From assembly GCA_902583075.1 (NCBI GenBank), contig CACHUN010000001.1, positions 186,001 to 250,000 on the forward strand: a stretch of 64,000 nt of DNA, written 5' to 3'. The notes beneath the pieces were generated by a model. It saw only the letters and a list, made by a program, of their open reading frames with translations, did no database searches and was not told where the DNA came from. This document shows, one piece after another, positions 17,625 through 24,714 of this stretch. Both the position numbers and the translations under genes were made by a program. Source of the stretch: an uncultured Pelagibacteraceae bacterium (GTDB lineage: Bacteria; Pseudomonadota; Alphaproteobacteria; Pelagibacterales; Pelagibacteraceae). The number at the start of each line of letters is the position of its first letter. The stretch's first letter is position 1.

Positions 17625-19738
17625 TGAAAATTGTAACACTCCTACCTTACAAAGAAGATTATACTCCCAGATATTCTGGCGCTGTATCAATACATGTTTC
17701 AAGTCTTATTAAATTTTCTAAATTTAAAAAATCAATGTATGTTTACGGTAATACCACTAATAGAAAATTTTTATCAGATAATTATAATAATGTTAAAATT
17801 AAAAAAAGTTTACTAAAAAGTAATAATAAAGCATATTTAGAAAAATTTATTAAACTCAATATTAATAATCCACCTGATATTATTGAGATTCATAATCGAC
17901 CTTCTTACATAGCTTTATTAAAGAAAAAATTAAATTCAAAAGTAATTATTTATTTCCATAATAATCCATTACTTTTATCGGGATCAAAAACTAAAACAGA
18001 ACGCTTATTTTTGTTAGAAAATTGTGATTATATTTTTTTTAATAGTAATTGGACAAAAAATAAATTTTTTGATGATATTTCTGAAACTCAACATATATCA
18101 AAATTTGGAATATGTTATCAATCTACTAAAAAATCTTTAGTTAATCTAAAAAATAAAGAAAAAATTATTTCTTTTGTTGGTAAGCTTAATTCAGCAAAAG
18201 GTTATGATATTTTTGGACAATCAATAGTAAAAATTTTAAATGAATTTCCAGACTGGAAATGCATTATTGTTGGAGATGAACCTAGAGAAAAACATATATT
18301 TAAAAATAAAAATTTAAAAATTTATAATTTTAAAGAAAATAATTTTGTTTTAAATCTTTTAAAAAAAACTAGCATATTTGTTGCATGTTCTAGATGGGAA
18401 GAGCCTTTTGGTAGATCAAGTCTTGAGGCTTGCAGTATGGGTTGTGCCACAATTATTACTAATAGAGGTGGCTTAATAGAGACTACCAAACATCCTATAA
18501 TAATTGATAGTTTAGATGTCTATACACTTTATAAATCAATAAAAACTTTAATAGTTAATCCAAAAATAAGAAAGAAAGCTCAAAAGCTAAATTATAAATC
18601 TTTCTATTTAACACACGAATACGTATCAAATATAATTGATAGTGTTAGAGAAAAAATACTATCTAATAATGATATTAAAAAAATAAATATTGATAAAAAA
18701 AGTAAGCTTAAAATAATACATGTTACAAATTTTAACTACAGATATTTTGGCAGACTTCAATACAACACCGGTGTTAGGATCAATAATGGTTTAATAAAGA
18801 ATGGCCATAATGTCCTAAGTTTATCAGATAGAGATTTAATCAGTTATACAAAATCTTTCAGGGATCCAACAGGTGAGAAATATTTAAATAAACTTTTAGC
18901 TAAAACTATTGAGAATTTTAAGCCAGACTTACTTCTTATGGGCCATGCGGATCGTATTAATAGTGAAACGTTAAGTTCTGCAAAATTAAAATATCCATAT
19001 TTAAAAATAAGTCAGTGGTTTTTGGATCCTCTATCAAAAAAGGGGCCTGATTATGAAAAAAATAAATTAAGAGTTTCCAATAAAAGCAAAGAATGTGATA
19101 CAACATTTATAACTACCAGTCCCGATGCATTAGATTTTAAGCTTAAAAATTCCTTTTTTTTACCTAATCCATGTGACAAGTCATTAGACAACCTTCAAAA
19201 CTTCAGAAATGATAAAGATTATGATATTTTTTATGCCATTAGCCACGGAGTTCATAGAGGAAATCTTAGAATAGGAAAAAAAGATGAAAGAGAGCAATTT
19301 ATAAATAAACTCGTAAAAAAGTGTGATGGAATAAAATTTGATCTTTATGGATTGTTTGGAAGGCAACCTGTCTGGGGAAATGAGTTTTTAAATAAATTAT
19401 CAAATTCAAAAATGGCTCTTAATTTAAGTAGGGGTAAACCGATTAAATATTATAGTAGTGATAGAATAGCCCAATTAATGGGAAATGGATTGTTAACTTT
19501 TATACACAATGACACTAAATTTAACGATTTTTTTACTGAAAAAGAAATGATTTTTTATAAAAATATTTCTGATTTATCAGAAAAAATTAAAAAATTTAAA
19601 AGAGATAAAAAAAAAGCATCAGAAATAGCTAAAAGAGGATATGAGATATACCACAAACATTTTAATTCATCTGTGGTCTCAAATTACATTATTAATACAA
19701 CATTCGGAATAAATTCTAAATTTTATTGGGATAAATAA
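17624..19738 (+). CDS. Two-domain glycosyltransferase: GT4 fused to a CgeB-like domain
   Basis: 704 residues, about twice the size of one GT-B enzyme. Residues 1 to about 345 form a GT4 protein: YSGAVSIHVSSLIKF at the start, FVGKLNSAKGYDIF, and the donor-site EEPFGRSSLEACSMGCATIITNRGG. Residues from about 360 look like the CgeB/Glyco_trans_1_2 family: IIHVTNFNYRYFGRLQYNTGVRI, DLLLMGHADRI, LNLSRGKPIKYYSSDRIAQLMGNG. It would add two sugars or bring two activities together in cell-surface polysaccharide assembly. The acceptor is unknown. Confidence 0.78.
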   Translation: MKIVTLLPYKEDYTPRYSGAVSIHVSSLIKFSKFKKSMYVYGNTTNRKFLSDNYNNVKIKKSLLKSNNKAYLEKFIKLNINNPPDIIEIHNRPSYIALLKKKLNSKVIIYFHNNPLLLSGSKTKTERLFLLENCDYIFFNSNWTKNKFFDDISETQHISKFGICYQSTKKSLVNLKNKEKIISFVGKLNSAKGYDIFGQSIVKILNEFPDWKCIIVGDEPREKHIFKNKNLKIYNFKENNFVLNLLKKTSIFVACSRWEEPFGRSSLEACSMGCATIITNRGGLIETTKHPIIIDSLDVYTLYKSIKTLIVNPKIRKKAQKLNYKSFYLTHEYVSNIIDSVREKILSNNDIKKINIDKKSKLKIIHVTNFNYRYFGRLQYNTGVRINNGLIKNGHNVLSLSDRDLISYTKSFRDPTGEKYLNKLLAKTIENFKPDLLLMGHADRINSETLSSAKLKYPYLKISQWFLDPLSKKGPDYEKNKLRVSNKSKECDTTFITTSPDALDFKLKNSFFLPNPCDKSLDNLQNFRNDKDYDIFYAISHGVHRGNLRIGKKDEREQFINKLVKKCDGIKFDLYGLFGRQPVWGNEFLNKLSNSKMALNLSRGKPIKYYSSDRIAQLMGNGLLTFIHNDTKFNDFFTEKEMIFYKNISDLSEKIKKFKRDKKKASEIAKRGYEIYHKHFNSSVVSNYIINTTFGINSKFYWDK

Positions 19739-19740
19739 TA

Positions 19741-20730
19741 ATGAAAGTATGTTTTATAGATAAAACAGAATTTCAATATAATTGTAACGATATTAATAAA
19801 CCATTCATACGTGGAGCTGAAAATGTTTTAATAAATCTATCACTAAGTATAAATAAATTAGGTCATAAAGTCGTTGTTTTTAATAATTGCGCACGTGAAT
19901 ATAATTTTAAAAATTATTCATGGTTAAATATTAAAAAAATTAATCCAAAAAATTTTAACTTTGATATTGCAATTTCAAATAATGATACAAAGCTTCTTGA
20001 TTATGTATCGTCAACAAAAAAATATGTGCTATCACACAGTTTACAAAGTATTGAAAAGTTTATAAGAAAAAATCAATTAAAATCATACTTAAAAAATAAA
20101 CCTACTTATTTATTGCTTGGTGATTATCACAAATCAAAAATGTCAAAGTTATTTTCTATATATGGAACTATGATTATAGATTATGGATTAGATGAGATTT
20201 TTACAAATATTTCCATTGAAGATAATGTCGATAATAATCTAGGGATGTTTACTTCAAGAACAGACAGAAATTTAGATATGTTGTTAGATATATGGAAATC
20301 AAATATTTTTCCCAAAAAAAAAGATTTAAAACTTTATATTAGTCCAATTAATGAAAATCTTGAAAATTTTAGGATTTTTAATAGAGAATATGTTGAAAAA
20401 AATGAGTATATAAATCAAATAAATAAATCCAGAGTTATTATACTTCCTGGGCATAAGGCTGAATTATACTGCTTGGCAGCTTCAGAAGCACAAGAGCTTT
20501 GTATACCAGTAGTTACAATGGGCATTGGATCTTTATCAGAAAGAGTAGAGCACAATGTTACAGGGTTAATTGCTAAAAACAAAGATCAGTTTAGTGATTA
20601 TATTATTGATATCTTTTCTAATGATAATTTATGGCTGACTTTTAGAAAAAATCTTCTTTCTAAGAGAGGTGAGAAAACTTGGCATAACGCCTCAAAAAAG
20701 TTTTTGGAAAAAGTAACAAATAATGTGTGA
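19741..20730 (+). CDS. GT4-like glycosyltransferase
   Basis: 329 residues. The N-terminal part has a GT-B-like acceptor domain (FIRGAENVLINLSLSINKLGHKVVVFNN). The C-terminal part has SRVIILPGHKAELYCLAASEAQELCIPVVTMGIGSLSERVEHNVTGLIA, the GT4 donor site with the E-x7-E pattern weakened to KAELYCLAASEA. Two bases after the previous gene and an 8-base overlap with the next put it in the same operon. Donor and acceptor cannot be read from the sequence. Confidence 0.7.
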   Translation: MKVCFIDKTEFQYNCNDINKPFIRGAENVLINLSLSINKLGHKVVVFNNCAREYNFKNYSWLNIKKINPKNFNFDIAISNNDTKLLDYVSSTKKYVLSHSLQSIEKFIRKNQLKSYLKNKPTYLLLGDYHKSKMSKLFSIYGTMIIDYGLDEIFTNISIEDNVDNNLGMFTSRTDRNLDMLLDIWKSNIFPKKKDLKLYISPINENLENFRIFNREYVEKNEYINQINKSRVIILPGHKAELYCLAASEAQELCIPVVTMGIGSLSERVEHNVTGLIAKNKDQFSDYIIDIFSNDNLWLTFRKNLLSKRGEKTWHNASKKFLEKVTNNV

Positions 20731-21748
20731 CAAAATTTTAATATTAAAAAACGATAGAGCAGGTGATCTATTTACATCTTTAAAACTAATATCTTCACTA
20801 ATTAGTAGATACAGTAGTATAAAAATATATTTATCAGAATTAAATGCAGGCTTTTCTTTTTTTTTTAAAAATAAAAGAGTCGAAGTAGTAAATTTTAATT
20901 TATCTATAATTGATAAAATATTAATTTTTCTTGATATTTTAATGAATAATTATAATAAAGTTTATATATTAACACCGAAGAGTTTCTATTTCATTTTACC
21001 TTTTATATTTCGTAATATTAAATTTTATTCGATTGTTTATGAAAGTGAAAAGAAATTAAGACCATCAAAATATCTAAGAAAATATTTATATAAATACAAA
21101 ATTATTTATAGAAATAAAATAAATTCTAAAAGTTATCGAGATTTACAATTAGATCTGTTAGAAAATAAAGAGAAATATGATGAAAATTTTTTATCCTTAA
21201 ATATTCCCAAAATTAATAAAAACCTTAAAAATATTCTCCCTAAAAAATTTATTTTCTTTCAATTTAGATATCAGTTTTTTAATAAATTAGGTTGGGGGAC
21301 AAAGGAATTCGATTATCTTATATCTGTAATCCATAAAAAATATGAATACGTTTTGTTTTCCTCAGATATAGAAAGCAATAAGGTTTCTGAAAATTTTGAT
21401 TCTTATTTTAAAAAAAATTATTCAATTATAGACACAAAAAATTATTTACAGACTAAAAATTTAATTAATCAAAAAACATTCTATCTTGAAAAAGTAAATG
21501 CACTCAATTTGTTCTACATTCTAAAAGAGTCAGAAATAAATGTAGCTAAAGAAGGTATAATTGGACATTTATCATATTTCCATAAAAAAAAATGTCATAA
21601 TTTATTCAATTTTGAGATTAAAACTAAAAGAGATGTTTATCACCAAAAAATAAGTTATTCTGAATGGTGCAAAGGTATGAATTTTACTTTTTCATTTTTA
21701 AATAATGATATAGAAAAATCAGCAAGGAAAATTTTTAAACATATTTAA
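20723..21748 (+). CDS. GT9/heptosyltransferase-like protein
   Basis: 341 residues. The start CDKILILKNDRAGDLFTSLKLISSLISRY matches the ADP-heptose:LPS heptosyltransferase N-terminus (ILI-x4-D-R-x-GD-x2-x-S-L). A late KEGIIGHLSYFHKKKCHNLF resembles the family's donor-site G-x-SH-x-A region. The middle is poorly conserved and very AT-rich. The context of neighbouring glycosyltransferases fits lipopolysaccharide core or O-chain work. No sugar specificity can be claimed. Confidence 0.6.
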   Translation: MCDKILILKNDRAGDLFTSLKLISSLISRYSSIKIYLSELNAGFSFFFKNKRVEVVNFNLSIIDKILIFLDILMNNYNKVYILTPKSFYFILPFIFRNIKFYSIVYESEKKLRPSKYLRKYLYKYKIIYRNKINSKSYRDLQLDLLENKEKYDENFLSLNIPKINKNLKNILPKKFIFFQFRYQFFNKLGWGTKEFDYLISVIHKKYEYVLFSSDIESNKVSENFDSYFKKNYSIIDTKNYLQTKNLINQKTFYLEKVNALNLFYILKESEINVAKEGIIGHLSYFHKKKCHNLFNFEIKTKRDVYHQKISYSEWCKGMNFTFSFLNNDIEKSARKIFKHI

Positions 21749-21753
21749 TTACA

Positions 21754-22509
21754 ATGTTTTTTATTAATAAATCTTTAGAACGACTTAGTAGACTATTTAG
21801 ACATTTTATTTCCTATGATTTTTCTCTTAATCATAAGTATCAAAACAAGAATCAAGTTACAGATTCCAATACTGTTTTAAGATTGCTTAAGTATAATAAA
21901 TTTGTACCTGAGTATATTATTGATGTTGGTAGTGGTTATGGGCAATGGACAAATAAACTTCTTGAAGTATATCCTTCTTCAAATTTTTTTTTATTTGATG
22001 CTGATATAAGCAATAAACCTAGTTTGGAAAAACTAAAATTAAAATATAAAAACCTAAATTATGAGATATGTCTTTTAACAAATAATGTTGAATATTATAA
22101 TTTTTATAATATGGGTTACGGTTCTTCAATTTTTGAAGAGAATACTAACCACGCTAGAAAAATAGAGAAGATAAAATCAACTACCTTAGATATTGTACTG
22201 CCTTTAGAATTAAAAAATTATTCAAATAATTTGATTAAAATTGATGTACAAGGAGCTGAATTAAAAGTAATTGATGGTTTAAAAAATAATTTAAATTATT
22301 TCGAGGTAATTATATTAGAAGTATCAGTTCATAATTATAATAAGGGTTCACCTCTTTTTAACGAGGTCATGAATTACATGAAAGCGAAGAATTATAGGTT
22401 ATATGATATATTTGATTTAAAAAGACTTGGTGATAATAAGTCTTTTCTTTTACAGTTTGACTGTATTTTTGTCAGAGAAGGATCAAATTTGCTAAATGTT
22501 AAATTTTAA
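21754..22509 (+). CDS. FkbM-family SAM-dependent methyltransferase
   Basis: 251 residues. IIDVGSGYGQWTNKLLEVYP is the SAM-binding motif I. FFLFDADISN is motif II, and LIKIDVQGAELKVIDGL with VIILEVSVHNYN is the FkbM signature. Proteins of this family O-methylate sugars in surface glycans. It ends the glycosyltransferase operon. Its last 11 bases overlap the convergent recombinase gene. Confidence 0.85.
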   Translation: MFFINKSLERLSRLFRHFISYDFSLNHKYQNKNQVTDSNTVLRLLKYNKFVPEYIIDVGSGYGQWTNKLLEVYPSSNFFLFDADISNKPSLEKLKLKYKNLNYEICLLTNNVEYYNFYNMGYGSSIFEENTNHARKIEKIKSTTLDIVLPLELKNYSNNLIKIDVQGAELKVIDGLKNNLNYFEVIILEVSVHNYNKGSPLFNEVMNYMKAKNYRLYDIFDLKRLGDNKSFLLQFDCIFVREGSNLLNVKF

Positions 22510-23416
22510 TGTTATTTAATGCATTATTTTTAAATAAATTTGCCTCTTGTATATATCTTCTTACCATTTGAGTAGTCTTATGACCTGTCATAGCCATAAT
22601 ATTCCTTTCTTCCGCACCTGCTTCTGCTGCTGACGTTGCGAAACCTGATCTTAGGCTATGACCACCATATTTATTTGGATCTAATCCTGCTATTGATATG
22701 TATTTTTTTATTATTAGTGCAACTGATTTATCAGATATATCAAAAATTTTATCTTTTTGAATATTTTTAAAATTAAGCCAATTTTTAAGGTTTATTACTG
22801 GGCAATATTCTGAATTTTTAAAATAGGGGATTGCTTTTATATGTCCTTCTCCCGATTGATCTGTTTTTGATTTTTTAATAAATATTTTTAAACCTTCAGA
22901 AACAAATTCAAGATCTTCATAGTCTATATTTACCAGCTCAGACCTTCTAAAGCCGCCTGAAAACCCAATAAGTATCAAGGATTTATTCCTTATTTTTAAT
23001 AAATCTTTAGTTTCATATTCATCTATTACTTTAATTAACATTTTTAAATCATTGATTAATATAGGTTTTTTTGCTTTTTGATATGAACCATAAACCCTTT
23101 TTATCCCTAACAGATTTTCCATAATTATTGGGTGTTTTGAATCTAAATAATGACCTTTCATTTTGTGAACCACTTTTATAGAAGCAATTTTTCTCTTTAA
23201 AGTGCTGAATTTAGAAGTTTTAGACAAATGAGTTAAGTAAATAGATAATACTTTAGGCTCTGTTGGTAGTGGATTAAGACCATTATTTCTGCAGAATAAT
23301 GTAAAACTTCTAAAATCAGATTCATAAGCTCTTATTGTGTTATTTGACTTTGAATTCTTTAAATTTTTGAGCGTTTCAATTTCTAGCTTTTTAACATCTG
23401 TGATAAGATCTTTCAT
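22499..23416 (-). CDS. Tyrosine recombinase (phage-integrase family)
   Basis: 305 residues. An N-terminal SAM-like core-binding domain (about 10-110) is followed by a catalytic domain with all active residues: Arg157 in GGFRRSEL, Lys184 in SKTDQSG, His253 and Arg256 in GGHSLRSGF, His279 in TGHKTT and the nucleophile Tyr288 in VRRYIQE. It looks functional. It is not the usual XerC/XerD neighbourhood. A perfect 10-bp inverted repeat lies 4 bases upstream of its start codon. It overlaps the 3' end of the FkbM gene, marking the boundary between the polysaccharide cluster and an accessory segment. Confidence 0.93.
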   Translation of the reverse strand: MKDLITDVKKLEIETLKNLKNSKSNNTIRAYESDFRSFTLFCRNNGLNPLPTEPKVLSIYLTHLSKTSKFSTLKRKIASIKVVHKMKGHYLDSKHPIIMENLLGIKRVYGSYQKAKKPILINDLKMLIKVIDEYETKDLLKIRNKSLILIGFSGGFRRSELVNIDYEDLEFVSEGLKIFIKKSKTDQSGEGHIKAIPYFKNSEYCPVINLKNWLNFKNIQKDKIFDISDKSVALIIKKYISIAGLDPNKYGGHSLRSGFATSAAEAGAEERNIMAMTGHKTTQMVRRYIQEANLFKNNALNNIKI

Positions 23417-23419
23417 AAA

Positions 23420-23446
23420 TTTCCGATAACCATTAATTATCGGAAA
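23420..23446. repeat. Perfect 10-bp inverted repeat with 7-bp spacer, possible recombinase core site
   Basis: TTTCCGATAA (23420-23429), spacer CCATTAA, TTATCGGAAA (23437-23446). Two arms of about 10 bp around a 6-8 bp spacer is the layout of tyrosine-recombinase crossover sites. It lies immediately upstream of the recombinase gene, in its 5' leader. It could instead be an operator for that gene or an mRNA hairpin. The repeat is seen in the sequence; the role is inference. Confidence 0.5.
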
Positions 23447-23497
23447 CTATAATATAACACATTTTACAAGTCAAGCATTTAATGTAAAAGTATCTCA

Positions 23498-23662
23498 ATG
23501 CCTAAATATGTATTAATCGGTCTGATTGTTGTTATTGGAACATTTCTAATTATGAATTACTGGCCAAAATTAAAAGAACAAACAAAAAATCGTATTTTAA
23601 TGATTATTTTTGGCATATTTTTTATAAGTATTTTTGTTTTGCTATTTTTATTAATGTTTTGA
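23498..23662 (+). CDS. Small two-span membrane protein
   Basis: 54 residues starting MPKYVLIGLIVVIGTFLIMNYW. Two hydrophobic helices (about 4-20 and 34-54) are joined by a basic loop (PKLKEQTKNR). No family is recognised. The GAGG that would serve the next gene as ribosome site overlaps this gene's TGA stop, so the two are probably translationally coupled. That coupling and the helix-turn-helix hydrophobicity pattern are the main reasons to regard it as real. Confidence 0.55.
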   Translation: MPKYVLIGLIVVIGTFLIMNYWPKLKEQTKNRILMIIFGIFFISIFVLLFLLMF

Positions 23663-23668
23663 GGTTAA

Positions 23669-24142
23669 TTGATAGATATTATTAGTATTTTAGTTGCTGG
23701 GATATTTTCATGCATAATTCTTGATATTCTAGGTTATTTACTCAAATTGATGGGTATTCCAGAACCATCGTGGGGAATTGTTGGAAGATGGACTTATTAT
23801 ATGCTTAAAAATGCTACTTTTTATAACCCAAATATTGCTCATATGCCTAATTTTAGGTATGAAGTTTTACTTGGTTGGATTTTTCACTATTATGTATCGA
23901 TTTGTTGGGCTGTAATCTATTATTTTTGTTTTTTAATGGTAGGTATAAAAATGACATATTTTTCAGGCTTTATATTTGGAGCTCTCACAACACTAGCTCC
24001 ATTACTGATATTTCTACCATTTACAGGACAGGGAGTGTTTGCAAATAAGACTGGAATACCCATTAAAACATCAATTATGTTTCTAATCAGACATTCAATT
24101 TATGGAATTGCTATGTATGAAGGTTTTAGATGGTTTAGTTAA
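23669..24142 (+). CDS. DUF2938-like integral membrane protein
   Basis: 157 residues from a TTG start preceded by GAGG. It has about four hydrophobic segments, with conserved-looking PEPSWGIVGRWTYYM near 29-43, a VLLGWIFHYYVSICWAVIYY segment and FGALTTLAPLLIFLPF. This pattern resembles the DUF2938 membrane family, whose function is unknown. The 54-residue membrane gene just upstream may be a partner. Confidence 0.6.
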   Translation: MIDIISILVAGIFSCIILDILGYLLKLMGIPEPSWGIVGRWTYYMLKNATFYNPNIAHMPNFRYEVLLGWIFHYYVSICWAVIYYFCFLMVGIKMTYFSGFIFGALTTLAPLLIFLPFTGQGVFANKTGIPIKTSIMFLIRHSIYGIAMYEGFRWFS

Positions 24143-24201
24143 AGCTTTAGATTAAGTTATCCCCATTATTCAACCCTGTGAAAAACTAAGTATATTCAAC
24201 G

Positions 24202-24215
24202 ATAAAGTGATACAT
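24202..24215. repeat. 14-bp direct repeat, left copy
   Basis: ATAAAGTGATACAT occurs here and again, identical and in the same orientation, at 25208-25221, about 1.0 kb apart. The two copies bracket the structured RNA, ogt and the long non-coding stretch. The left copy also overlaps the weak -35 candidate of the RNA gene. Element ends, duplicated insertion sites or chance are all possible. Confidence 0.4.
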
Positions 24216-24243
24216 ACAACCTACTCTATCTGATATTTTCTAA

Positions 24244-24433
24244 AATGAATTAAGAGGCAACTCTTAACTGACCATCTGGGGAAAAACCGAGAGGTTCAAG
24301 CCCAGAGGGCAGAAAGCCTTGCAGAGTAGCGCTAAAATTGTAAGGTGGACGGCATGGCGGTAGCGCATACAACGACGTGCCAAAAACTACTGTTCTTTGT
24401 ACCTGAAAAGGTGCAAGGAAACAGGGTTTTTTT
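24244..24433 (+). ncRNA. Unidentified structured RNA gene of about 190 nt
   Basis: No reading frame explains this stretch, which is clearly richer in G and C than its surroundings. It contains: a 7-bp hairpin with a GCAA loop (24250-24267); a 5-6-bp stem (275-280 with 301-306 of 24xxx) enclosing an AACC/GGTT hairpin with a GAGA loop; a GGC-AGAAA-GCC hairpin (24308-24318); and two helices that cross each other, TTGTA 24338-24342 with TACAA 24368-24372 and GGCAT 24351-24355 with GTGCC 24377-24381, which is a pseudoknot. It ends in a strong intrinsic terminator. Diagnostic motifs of RNase P, tmRNA, SRP, 6S or common riboswitches were not found. The 5' end is estimated; a weak promoter (GATACA 24209, GATATT 24232) fits it. 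Confidence 0.7.
24390..24433 (+). terminator. Intrinsic terminator of the structured RNA
   Basis: A stem of 15 pairs with one bulged A (24390-24404 with 24409-24424, including two G-U pairs) is capped by a GAAA tetraloop. It is followed by GG and seven T (24427-24433). It is the strongest hairpin-plus-U-tract seen in the window. The ATG of ogt begins only five bases after the U-tract. Confidence 0.85.
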
Positions 24434-24438
24434 CATTT

Positions 24439-24714
24439 ATGATCCTTAAAGGTACAAAATTTCAATTAAAAGTATGGAAATACCTTAAATCTATCCCTAA
24501 AGGTGAATTAAGGACATATTCTCAAGTAGCAATAGCAATCAAAAAGCCAAAAGCAGTAAGAGCTGTAGCAAATGCCATAGGAAAAAATCCTTATGCTCCA
24601 AAAATACCTTGTCATCGGGTAATAAGGTCAGATGGCTCTTTAGGTGGTTATTCAGGTAAAGGCGGGATAAATACCAAGAGAAAATTGCTAAAATTAGAAG
24701 GTATTTTGCTCTAA
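24439..24714 (+). CDS. ogt: Methylated-DNA--protein-cysteine methyltransferase, minimal form
   Basis: 91 residues, only the DNA-binding/active-site domain. It reverses O6-alkylguanine by moving the alkyl group to Cys58 in PCHRVI; presence of Cys, not Trp, separates it from alkyltransferase-like ATL proteins. FQLKVWKYLKSIPKGELRTYSQVA and GGYSGKGGINTKRKLLKLEG are family segments. It lacks the N-terminal domain of Ada-C/Ogt. The ATG at 24439 was chosen because the family motif starts there. No Shine-Dalgarno is visible, and a terminator lies directly upstream, so its expression is puzzling. Confidence 0.88.
   Translation: MILKGTKFQLKVWKYLKSIPKGELRTYSQVAIAIKKPKAVRAVANAIGKNPYAPKIPCHRVIRSDGSLGGYSGKGGINTKRKLLKLEGILL

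Noticed and set aside
24244-24433. Known RNA families as identity of the structured RNA
   Set aside because: No GGAAAGTCC-type core of RNase P, no T-arm plus CCA end or tag frame of a permuted tmRNA, no GGAAGNAGC-type SRP loop, and no single long bulged hairpin of 6S. A CAAGCCC...GGGCAG stretch loosely recalls the twister ribozyme, but the required connecting helices were not found.
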